Assembly: GCA_051002015.1 (NCBI GenBank)
Contig: JBPCMS010000069.1
Location: 1-8,945 of the forward strand
DNA: 8,945 nt
Direction of reading: 5' to 3'
Source of the DNA: JACDBE01 sp051002015
Lineage (GTDB): Bacteria; Actinomycetota; Acidimicrobiia; Spongiisociales; UBA5794
Part shown: positions 1 through 5,542 of the stretch, one piece after another
Layout of the letters: each line of letters starts with the position of its first letter
How positions within the stretch are numbered: the stretch's first letter is position 1
The notes under the pieces: model-generated
Seen by the model: only the letters and a program-made list of their open reading frames with translations
Told to the model about the DNA's origin: nothing
The model's database searches: none
Translations under genes and position numbers: made by a program

Positions 1-611
1 GTCCCGGCCCCGTTGCCGAGATCGCGCCTGGTCGTGTTGTCCCACAGCCCGAGCAGCGGGACCCCGCTGAGCCGCACCGCCCACCCGTGGGGGACGATCA
101 CGTCGCACCCACCGAGCACGACGGTCACCGTGATCCGCGCACCCGGCGCCAGGCTCGCCTTGCTCAGGTCGACGACGCCGCTGGCGAGGACGATGGTGAC
201 GTCCCCGCTCCGCACCGAAGCCGATGAGGCGACGAAGCGCCGCGCCCCGAGCACCACTACCCCGGATACGTCGCTGCCGTCGATGGTGAGCTCCCGGCTG
301 GAGCGGGGGGCCATCACCGCCACCCCGAGGGCGATCAGCGTCACCGCACCGAGCACCGGCCACACCGATGCGTCGCTCACCCCGGTGGTCAGCGCCAGGA
401 GAAGGGCGCCCACCCCGAGGAGCACGATGGCGCCGGGGCGGAGCCATCGCTCGGTGACCACCTGGACCACTCCCAGGGCGATCACCACCAGCGGCCACCA
501 GCGGCCCAGGATGGCGCCGGCGTCCAGGTCGGCGATCACCCCGAGGAACATGATCGCCCCTGCGGTTATCGCCGCCCCGCCGAGGACCGCCCGTCCCAAG
601 GCGGGCCTCAC
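1..611 (-). CDS. LiaF-like four-helix membrane protein (3' end beyond window)
   Basis: This is a partial gene: 203 codons are visible, read leftward from a GTG at 611, with no stop before the window edge. The N-terminal half has four hydrophobic segments (about residues 8-27, 36-53, 59-76 and 83-100), like the LiaI/LiaF-type transmembrane region. Residues about 107-203 form a beta-rich hydrophilic tail. It contains VVLGGCDVIVPHGW near residue 164-177, followed by GVPLLG, which is the typical C-terminal domain of LiaF-like 'cell wall-active antibiotics response' proteins. In Firmicutes, LiaF restrains the LiaRS envelope-stress system; in actinobacteria the role of such proteins is mostly unknown. 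The GTG overlaps the TGA of the upstream DUF1232 gene by four bases (GTGA) and has no Shine-Dalgarno sequence of its own, so translation is probably coupled. It would be missed by ATG-only gene calling. The family call is from memory of motif style, not a search. Confidence 0.8.
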   Translation of the reverse strand, partial: MRPALGRAVLGGAAITAGAIMFLGVIADLDAGAILGRWWPLVVIALGVVQVVTERWLRPGAIVLLGVGALLLALTTGVSDASVWPVLGAVTLIALGVAVMAPRSSRELTIDGSDVSGVVVLGARRFVASSASVRSGDVTIVLASGVVDLSKASLAPGARITVTVVLGGCDVIVPHGWAVRLSGVPLLGLWDNTTRRDLGNGAG

Positions 612-1030
612 GGGCCGAACAGCCGGCGCACCCGGGGCGGGACCATCTCGGCCCCCCATGCGGCGATCCCGGTGATCAGCTCCAGCGTGTCCGCCGAGCC
701 GATCCAGTACCGCTCCCTCACCTCGGGCGGGACCGACTTGAACAGCCGGTCGACGGCGAAGGCGGCGAGCACCACGTCGTCAAACCTGCCCAGCACCGGG
801 ATGAAATCCGGGATGAGATCGATCGGGCTCACCAAATAGGCGAGCGCCACCCCGACCAGGATCTTGCGGCTCCGGGGCACCGCCGGGTCGGTCAACAGCC
901 TGCGGAGCAGATCGAGGATGGCGGGGAGCACCATCACCACCTCCCTGGCCAGCTCGACCCTCGACCGGGCGGGGGTTGGGAAGGCGTCGTCGATCCGGTG
1001 GACCGCGTCCTCGGGCGGCGGCATGGTCAT
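608..1030 (-). CDS. DUF1232 (YkvA-like) small membrane-associated protein
   Basis: The product has 140 residues. The DUF1232 core spans about residues 54-95 and carries the signature AYLVSPIDLIPDFIPVLGRFDD (positions 64-85), with the SPIDLIPDFIP stretch that defines the family. This core is hydrophobic enough for one or two membrane-associated helices. An amphipathic N-terminal helix (about 25-46) precedes it, and the tail (about 100-140) has no recognised motif. The function of the family is unknown. The start is the ATG at 1030, which overlaps the TGA of the ROK kinase as ATGA; a second in-frame ATG two codons on is possible. The coding frame stays open far upstream through the kinase gene, but that extension is Arg/Gly/Pro-rich translation of the kinase's other strand frame and is not real. 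The downstream neighbour also overlaps it by four bases, so it sits as a coupled middle gene of the operon. Confidence 0.9.
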   Translation of the reverse strand: MTMPPPEDAVHRIDDAFPTPARSRVELAREVVMVLPAILDLLRRLLTDPAVPRSRKILVGVALAYLVSPIDLIPDFIPVLGRFDDVVLAAFAVDRLFKSVPPEVRERYWIGSADTLELITGIAAWGAEMVPPRVRRLFGP

Positions 1031-1977
1031 CGCCGCCCGTCCAGTTCGAGGTTGCCGGTGACCAGGTCGGACGCCATCATCGCCGCCCCGATCGCCCCCG
1101 CAGACGGGCCGTGCTCGGCGACCACGATCGGGGGGAGCATGCGGTGCGAGCCGCCGTGGAGTGCGTCGGCGGCGACCCGCCGGGCAGGGCCGAGCAGGCT
1201 CTCCCCCACCGACCCCAGCCCGCCCCCGACCACGACGATCTGGGGATCGAGCGTGGCGATCAGGTTGCACAGCCCGAGACCGAGATCGGCGCCCACCTGG
1301 GCCACCAGGCCTCGGGCGGTCTCGTCGCCCTCGTCGGCTGCCCTGGTCACCGCCTGTCCGGTGATGGCCTCGCCGGCGAGACGGACGGCGAGGGTGCCCT
1401 CCGGGTTGCGATGGATGAAGTCGGCGGCGAGCCGCTCCAGGGCCGGAGCGGAGGCCACCGTCTCCCAGCAGCCCCGTTTGCCGCAGGCGCAGCGCTCCCC
1501 GTTGCGCTCGAACAGGGTGTGGCCCCATTCCCCGGCGAACGAGCTGCCGCGATGGAGCCGGCCGTCGGCGATGATGGCACCCCCGATCCCGGTGCCCAGC
1601 GTCACCAGCACCACGTGGTCGTAGCCCCGGGCCGACCCCCTGGTGTGCTCGGCGTAGGCGGCGGCGTTGGCGTCGTTGTCGACGACGGCGGCGACGCCGA
1701 AGGCGGTTTCGAGGTGGTCGCGGAGTCGGAGCCCCGTCCCCGCCACATGCGGGCCCCACACGAAGATGCCCTCCGGCCACTCGACCAGACCGGCGATTCC
1801 CACCCCGATGGCGTCGACGTCGTCGGTGAGCATCTCCCCCACCGTCGCCACCAGGGCATCCGTGACCGGCACCCGGCCGCTCGGGTTGGAGGTGCGGCGC
1901 TCGTCGACCACGGTGCCGCCATCGAGCCGAACGGCGAGCATCTTGGTCCCACCCAGATCGATTCCTACGGTGGCGAT
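1027..1977 (-). CDS. ROK-family sugar kinase (probable glucokinase), ATC start
   Basis: This is a cytoplasmic ATP-dependent sugar kinase of 316 residues, a usual ROK length. Visible motifs, numbered from the ATC, are: phosphate-1 VGIDLGGTK (4-12); the catalytic region VVDNDANAAA with D102 the likely base; phosphate-2 GTGIGG (128-133); the sugar-binding GEWGH (149-153, E150 and H153); the zinc-binding CACGKRGC (C163, C165, C170) followed by E172; and an adenosine-side VVVGGG motif. The fit to the ROK signature is complete, so it is probably an active kinase rather than a ROK repressor, and no helix-turn-helix domain is present. Glucokinase is the likeliest activity by analogy with actinobacterial GlkA-type proteins; other hexoses or N-acetyl sugars remain possible. 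There is no ATG, GTG or TTG before the DLGGTK motif. ATC at 1977 follows AAGGAGG by six bases. The first ATG (1941) would delete the phosphate-1 loop. Its stop overlaps the start of the DUF1232 gene. Confidence 0.92.
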   Translation of the reverse strand: MATVGIDLGGTKMLAVRLDGGTVVDERRTSNPSGRVPVTDALVATVGEMLTDDVDAIGVGIAGLVEWPEGIFVWGPHVAGTGLRLRDHLETAFGVAAVVDNDANAAAYAEHTRGSARGYDHVVLVTLGTGIGGAIIADGRLHRGSSFAGEWGHTLFERNGERCACGKRGCWETVASAPALERLAADFIHRNPEGTLAVRLAGEAITGQAVTRAADEGDETARGLVAQVGADLGLGLCNLIATLDPQIVVVGGGLGSVGESLLGPARRVAADALHGGSHRMLPPIVVAEHGPSAGAIGAAMMASDLVTGNLELDGRR

Positions 1978-1983
1978 GGCGCC

Positions 1984-1990
1984 CCTCCTT
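1984..1990 (-). promoter_or_regulatory. Shine-Dalgarno of the ROK kinase, deciding an ATC start
   Basis: AAGGAGG read on the minus strand is followed by a six-base spacer and then ATC GCC ACC GTA, which continues in frame into GIDLGGTK. It is the only strong ribosome binding site near the start of this gene. It places initiation 12 codons upstream of the first in-frame ATG. Confidence 0.75.
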
Positions 1991-2020
1991 CGACCGCCGG
2001 TGCCGGACAGGGCGAGGCTA

Positions 2021-3187
2021 TCAGCCGACCCCGAAGGTGATGCGGAGCTCTCCCCCGCTCAGCTTGGCCCGCTGCACCTCGCGCCGCTTGAGCGAATCGG
2101 GCAGGATCAACGACCGGCGGTAGGGGCCGACGGTGACGAACAACTCCTCACCGTGACGGAGCACATCGACCTCGCCATGCTCGGCGAAGGGTACGGACAG
2201 CACCATCACCACGCTGTCTCCGTCGTCGACGACCCGGAACGGCCGGCCCTTGGACATGTGGGCGGTCGGGTCGGCATCGCCGAACAGCTCCTCACCGACG
2301 ATGCGGAGCCGATCCAGCCCCACCATCTCCTCGTCGAACAGCCGCAGCCGCTTGATGGCCACGTCGGCAAAGCCCTCTTCGACCTCCTTGAGGTGGCCCT
2401 CCTGGATCTCCCGCCACCGGGCGAAGTAGGGATCGGTGATGGTCTCGGGGAGCACCCGGTTGACGATGGCGGCATCCACCGTGTATCCGAACAGACCGAG
2501 GTAGGTATAGGTGCGGCGGGCCTCGGAGATCACCATCTTCTCCGGGTTCATCACCAGCCGGGCGCTGGTGATCTCCGGGTTGGCGAGGATCTCCCTGATC
2601 CCGTCGAGCCGCTCGTAGAACCGGGCGACGGCATCGAACACCTTGTCGTCGGCCATGGGAAGGGTGGTGACCCTGGAGAGCACGGGTCGCACCACCTTGG
2701 CCACCCGCCTCCCGATGGGGAACATCTTCTCCATGTACCAGGACAGGACCTCGGGGAGCGAGAGCAGCCGCAGCGTCTCTGCGGTGGGGGCGCAGTCGAC
2801 CACGATCACGTCGTACTCGGCGGAGCGGACGTGATCCCGCACCGAAACCAGCGAGAAGATCTCGTCCATCCCCGGGAACACCGAGAGCTCCTCGGCCTCG
2901 ATCCCCTTGAGCCCCGACCAGTCGAACAGGTCGGTGAGGTGGTTGCGGACCTCACCCCATGACTCCTCGAGCCGCTGCTGGGCGTCGATCTGCTCGGCGG
3001 CGAGCAGCGGCGTCACCTGGGTGGAGGCGTCGCCGAGGGGGATCCCGAAGGCGTCGGCGAGCGAGTGGGCGGGGTCGGTCGACATCACCAGCGTCCGCTT
3101 GCCGATGTCCGCCGCCCGCAGCGCGGTGGCGGCGGCGACGGTTGTCTTCCCCACGCCACCCTTCCCGGTGACGAGGAGGACCCTCAT
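2021..3187 (-). CDS. ArsA/Get3-like ATPase with C-terminal HSP20-like domain
   Basis: The product has 388 residues and belongs to the SIMIBI-class P-loop ATPases. The deviant Walker A GKGGVGKTT is at 8-16, the switch I motif STDPAHSL at 36-43, and the switch II/Walker B VVDCAPTAETLRLL at 129-142. The middle (about 145-300) is helical, and MNPEKMVI near 213-220 is typical of the ArsA/Get3 nucleotide-side loop. Residues about 315-388 form a beta-rich module (RPFRVVDDGDSVVMVLSVPF... GGELRITFGVG) matching the alpha-crystallin/HSP20-like domain added to many actinobacterial and cyanobacterial ArsA homologues. It is a single ATPase unit, half the size of classical duplicated ArsA, with no arsenite-site cysteines and no Get3-type CxxC, so arsenic transport is unlikely. 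A role in targeting or chaperoning hydrophobic clients is inference. The ATG overlaps the stop of the SRPBCC gene (ATGA) and lacks its own Shine-Dalgarno sequence, so the two are probably made in a fixed ratio. The frame is open beyond 3187, but that part overlaps the SRPBCC gene and lacks family similarity. Confidence 0.93.
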   Translation of the reverse strand: MRVLLVTGKGGVGKTTVAAATALRAADIGKRTLVMSTDPAHSLADAFGIPLGDASTQVTPLLAAEQIDAQQRLEESWGEVRNHLTDLFDWSGLKGIEAEELSVFPGMDEIFSLVSVRDHVRSAEYDVIVVDCAPTAETLRLLSLPEVLSWYMEKMFPIGRRVAKVVRPVLSRVTTLPMADDKVFDAVARFYERLDGIREILANPEITSARLVMNPEKMVISEARRTYTYLGLFGYTVDAAIVNRVLPETITDPYFARWREIQEGHLKEVEEGFADVAIKRLRLFDEEMVGLDRLRIVGEELFGDADPTAHMSKGRPFRVVDDGDSVVMVLSVPFAEHGEVDVLRHGEELFVTVGPYRRSLILPDSLKRREVQRAKLSGGELRITFGVG

Positions 3188-3627
3188 GCGGTGGACTCGG
3201 CTCGTTTCTTCAGACCGCGCAGGGCGCTCGACACGATCTGCTTCTCGGCCTGGCGCTTGAGGAAGCCCGGGATCGAGAAGGCGGGGTCGACCCGGAGGGC
3301 GTACAGCACTTCGGTGCCCCCGTCCTCCAGCTCGCTGAACACGTAGCTGCCGTCCATCGCCGTGATGTCGTCGCCGGGCTCTGCCGCCCAGGAGAACCCG
3401 CTGTCGAGGTCGTAGGCGTAGCGCAGCGTGTAGGAGATCTCCTTGATCATGGCGTCGGCGACGAAGGAGACCCTGCTGGGCCTGCCGTCTTCGTCCTCCT
3501 CCAGGATCTCGACCTGCTTCACCCCGGTCGCCCACTCCGGATAGGCCTCCAGATCGAGCGCAACCTCGTAGACGAGCTGTGGCGGCGCCGACACCTCGAT
3601 GCTCTGGACGGTGCCCTCCATGGTCAT
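3184..3627 (-). CDS. SRPBCC/START-like small-ligand-binding protein (polyketide cyclase type)
   Basis: The 147-residue product spans one SRPBCC (Bet v 1/START-like) fold. The N-terminal signature APPQLVYEVALDLEAYPEWATGVKQVEI runs from residue 14 to 41, matching the strand-helix-helix opening with the YPEW motif. Antiparallel strands follow (about 53-112), then a C-terminal helix (120-142) closing the cavity. Such proteins bind lipids or other hydrophobic ligands, sometimes with enzymatic activity; no ligand can be read from the sequence. The start ATG at 3627 is supported by AGGAGG at 3642-3637 with a nine-base spacer; an ATG two codons later is less well placed. It overlaps the ArsA-like gene by four bases. 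From memory, M. tuberculosis Rv2185c (TB16.3, SRPBCC) and Rv2184c (ArsA-like) are an equivalent adjacent pair, suggesting a conserved functional partnership. No signal peptide is present, so the protein is cytoplasmic. Confidence 0.9.
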   Translation of the reverse strand: MTMEGTVQSIEVSAPPQLVYEVALDLEAYPEWATGVKQVEILEEDEDGRPSRVSFVADAMIKEISYTLRYAYDLDSGFSWAAEPGDDITAMDGSYVFSELEDGGTEVLYALRVDPAFSIPGFLKRQAEKQIVSSALRGLKKRAESTA

Positions 3628-3682
3628 GCCCCACTACCTCCTGCGTCATGTGCGGCAACCCGAAGGGTAGCGGCGGCCCGGC

Positions 3683-4450
3683 TCATCCCCCACCCCCGCC
3701 GGTGTGGCGTACCGCCCGGCCCGTCGCCCTGAAGTACCCGACGTTGACGCACCGGGTGGTTCCGACCCGCCAGGTAATGGCCTGGGGCTGGTGGACGTCG
3801 CCGAAGTAATGCCACGGCGGCCGGTGCCGACGGAGGTAGTCGAGAATCGCCTGGGAGCCCTTCGCCCTGCCCCCGATCACGTCGGTGGACAACGGGATCA
3901 CCGCAGGAGGGAGATGGGTGCCGAGCACGTCGACCGGGCCCAGCCGGTCCAGCTTGGCCGCCATGACCTCCTCGGACACCTCCCCGGGGGTGCCCAGCGA
4001 GACCATGCCCCCGCCGGCGATCCCGAAGCGGACGCCTTCGATCTCGATCACCTCGCCGTCGACGAACCGGCAGCCGGCGGGGAGGGTGGCGGCGAGCAGA
4101 TCCGGCCGGTCGACGTTCCCGAACGTGACGTATGCCCCGGATCCCTCGAGGGCGGGGCACACGTCCCGGTAGGCGGCGGTGATCGCCCCATCGAACGCCT
4201 CCCGCATCTCGTCCTCACGGCCCCCGATGAACCCCAGCCAGTGAGCGCGGGCCTCGTCGAACCTGCCTGCGGTGCGCAGCCCCACCATCTCGGCGACGAA
4301 CGTCCTCCCGGCGATGTCGGTGACGATGCCGTCGTTGGTCCGGTAGTCGATGAAGTTGATCAGGTCGCCGAGCACCACCAGCGACTCACCGGCGCCAGCA
4401 ACCTGGCGTAGGGCGGCGGTGGCGCCATGGACGTCGGCGACGATCAGCAC
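3683..4450 (-). CDS. Calcineurin-like metallophosphoesterase
   Basis: The 255-residue product has the two-metal phosphoesterase motifs in order: DVHG (D6, H8), GDL (D29), GNVD (N112) in place of the common GNH, a metal-binding H179 in THLPP, and GDVH (H220) near the C terminus. The GNxD variant resembles the YfcE/MJ0936 branch of small cytoplasmic phosphodiesterases. The substrate is unknown; a cyclic nucleotide, phosphodiester or phosphoprotein is possible. A helical insertion (about 45-105) lies between the GD and GN motifs. The GTG at 4450 is the only usable start: an in-frame TGA lies six codons upstream (4471-4469) and the DVHG motif begins at residue 6. No clear Shine-Dalgarno sequence precedes it, so it may be leaderless or weakly translated. 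The protein ends in a Gly-rich tail. It is the first gene of the minus-strand operon, 55 bp ahead of the SRPBCC gene, and is divergent from the hydrolase at 4592. Confidence 0.9.
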   Translation of the reverse strand: MLIVADVHGATAALRQVAGAGESLVVLGDLINFIDYRTNDGIVTDIAGRTFVAEMVGLRTAGRFDEARAHWLGFIGGREDEMREAFDGAITAAYRDVCPALEGSGAYVTFGNVDRPDLLAATLPAGCRFVDGEVIEIEGVRFGIAGGGMVSLGTPGEVSEEVMAAKLDRLGPVDVLGTHLPPAVIPLSTDVIGGRAKGSQAILDYLRRHRPPWHYFGDVHQPQAITWRVGTTRCVNVGYFRATGRAVRHTGGGGG

Positions 4451-4567
4451 GACGGGATCGGCTCGGGATCATGGATCACGCGGGAACGGTAGTGCCGGGC
4501 ACGACGTGTCCCGAGGTCGGGCGGGCCCGCCAGATCCGGCGGCACCCGGACCGCCGAGACCGCTTGT

Positions 4568-4573
4568 TAGCGT
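4568..4573 (+). promoter_or_regulatory. Candidate -10 box (TAGCGT) for the S51-like hydrolase
   Basis: TAGCGT fits the TAnnnT consensus of actinobacterial housekeeping -10 elements. It ends 18 bp before the GTG, which would give a very short leader holding only the Shine-Dalgarno sequence. The same hexamer lies upstream of the other plus-strand gene (7964-7969). No clear -35 box is visible. This is inference from sequence only. Confidence 0.4.
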
Positions 4574-4580
4574 TGCGCCG

Positions 4581-4586
4581 AGGAGG
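4581..4586 (+). promoter_or_regulatory. Shine-Dalgarno AGGAGG of the S51-like hydrolase
   Basis: A perfect AGGAGG is followed by a five-base spacer and the GTG at 4592. This fixes the start of the hydrolase gene. Confidence 0.8.
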
Positions 4587-4591
4587 AGCCC

Positions 4592-5344
4592 GTGGGACCA
4601 GTGTTCCTGTACGGCCACGTGGCCGAGACGTTCACCGCGATCATCGAGCCGTTCGTCGCCGCCGCCCGAGGCGGGGACGGTGACGGCCGGATCGCCCTCC
4701 TCATGCAGGATCGGGCATCGCGGCGCTACCTCCCGGGTTACCACGATCCCCTGGTCGACAACGGCGCCACCGAGGTCGTCCCGGTGCTTCCCGGTCGCTC
4801 AGGACGGCTCGACGACCGGGCCATGGCGACCATCACCGCGTCCTCCGGGATCCTGATGGCAGGGGGTCACGTCCCCTCGTACCACCGTGCGTACGTGGCC
4901 TCGCCTGCCGGTGACCTCATCCGCAACAGGGTCGCCTCCGGGGTTCCGTTCGCCGGGGTGTCCGCCGGGGCGCTACTCGCCACGGAGGTCCTCATCCGCA
5001 CCGGCGACCGGGCCTCGGCGAAGGAGGGAGGCCACCGGCTGCTGGCCGTCGAGTTCGACCAGACCGGCGGGCCGCTCGGATTCGGTGACGGGCTCGGGCT
5101 GGTGGAGGACACCCTGGTCGAGCCCCATTTCACCGGGTTCGGCGGGTTTCCCCGCCTGCTCGCCGGCATGGAGGAGAGCGGCACCCCGGTCGGGATCGGG
5201 ATCGACGATGAGGCAGGGGTCGCCATCGCCGGGGGCGAGCTGTCGGTGCTCGGCGCCGGCCTTGTCTACCTGCTCCGCCGGCAGCAGCCCGGTTCGGTGA
5301 TCGTGACGACCCACGCCCCGGGCGCCGCCTTCCCGTTCCCCTGA
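4592..5344 (+). CDS. Cyanophycinase-like serine hydrolase (peptidase S51 superfamily)
   Basis: This 250-residue serine hydrolase has the class I glutamine-amidotransferase-like fold used by peptidase E and cyanophycinase. Visible landmarks are: an N-terminal strand GPVFLYGH; GGHVPSYHRA at 91-100, in the place of the GGDQ-type loop; the nucleophile elbow GVSAGA (122-127, with Ser124 as nucleophile); GLGLVEDTLVEPHF (167-180, with His179 and Glu177); and GIGIDDE (201-207), typical of cyanophycinases. Cyanophycinases cleave Asp-Arg dipeptides from cyanophycin, while peptidase E cuts N-terminal Asp-X. The substrate here is unknown; no cyanophycin synthetase gene is in view, and the GGD(Q) loop is altered to GGHV. 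No signal peptide is evident, so it is probably cytoplasmic. The start is a GTG with AGGAGG five bases upstream. It is transcribed alone, divergent from the metallophosphoesterase and convergent with the DUF3352 gene. Confidence 0.87.
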   Translation: MGPVFLYGHVAETFTAIIEPFVAAARGGDGDGRIALLMQDRASRRYLPGYHDPLVDNGATEVVPVLPGRSGRLDDRAMATITASSGILMAGGHVPSYHRAYVASPAGDLIRNRVASGVPFAGVSAGALLATEVLIRTGDRASAKEGGHRLLAVEFDQTGGPLGFGDGLGLVEDTLVEPHFTGFGGFPRLLAGMEESGTPVGIGIDDEAGVAIAGGELSVLGAGLVYLLRRQQPGSVIVTTHAPGAAFPFP

Positions 5345-5542
5345 GCGAACCGAGTGGTCGGCGGGAACACGGGCCGGTGGCCATGCCGCATCGACGCCGA
5401 GTAGCTCACCGGGTCGGCGCCATCCACCTCGAACATCAGCGGATCGCGTGTCGTGACGACAGCCAGGAACCTCAGGTCAACATCAGCGGATCGCGTGTCG
5501 TGACGACACCCAGGAACCTCAGGTTCGCCGGAACTCCGAGGC
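5345..5542. other. Gene-free convergent gap, 198 bp, with tandem repeat
   Basis: This is the space between two converging genes. The main content is a duplicated 46-bp element (5432-5524). I see no classical GC-hairpin plus T-run terminator on either strand. A short frame open through the repeat (from 5377) has no coding character. Confidence 0.7.
5432..5524. repeat. Two direct 46-bp copies, 47-bp period, with internal palindromes
   Basis: Copy 1 is 5432-5477 and copy 2 is 5479-5524, separated by one base. The copies differ at only one position (AGCC versus ACCC after GACGAC). Each copy contains the perfect dyad TGTCGT-G-ACGACA (5449-5461 and 5496-5508). In copy 2 the single difference extends the dyad by one pair to 15 bp (5495-5509). 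Copy 2 and its right flank also form a second perfect dyad, GAACCT-C-AGGTTC (5514-5526), which is only partly present at copy 1. The one-base centre suits a dimeric DNA-binding protein better than an RNA hairpin. The role is unknown; a dispersed intergenic repeat family, an operator pair or a terminator-like element are all possible. Confidence 0.9.

Larger units (their letters stand above)
4451..4591. other. Divergent intergenic region, 141 bp
   Basis: This gap separates the minus-strand metallophosphoesterase operon from the plus-strand hydrolase and must carry both promoters unless one is read through. On the plus side a TAGCGT box and a strong ribosome binding site are visible. I see no clear -10/-35 pair for the minus direction and no convincing operator palindrome. 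Confidence 0.6.

Noticed and set aside
13..675. Plus-strand open frame of 220 codons
   Set aside because: Ser/Thr/Pro/Arg-rich translation with no family features. The opposite strand encodes a coherent LiaF-like membrane protein.
1031..1780. Upstream extension of the DUF1232 frame to 1780
   Set aside because: It overlaps the ROK kinase in another frame and reads as Arg/Gly/Pro-rich nonsense; the DUF1232 gene begins at the ATGA overlap.
976..2040. Plus-strand open frame of 354 codons
   Set aside because: Antisense to the motif-complete ROK kinase; a high-GC shadow.
1667..2962. Plus-strand open frame of 431 codons
   Set aside because: Antisense to the ArsA-like ATPase; His/Asp/Gly-rich low-complexity translation typical of a shadow frame.
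3188..3658. Extension of the ArsA-like frame to an ATG at 3658
   Set aside because: The extension overlaps the whole SRPBCC gene, is Arg/Gly-rich and precedes the P-loop, which normally begins a few residues from the start.
3704..4411. Plus-strand and second minus-strand open frames inside the metallophosphoesterase gene
   Set aside because: The metallophosphoesterase frame has all metal-binding motifs; the others have none.
5345..5400. Intrinsic terminator after the S51-like hydrolase
   Set aside because: Only short imperfect GC stems (such as CCGA-GTGG-TCGG) and no T-run; not convincing.
5432..5524. CRISPR-like array
   Set aside because: Only two copies, separated by one base, so there are no spacers; no cas genes nearby.
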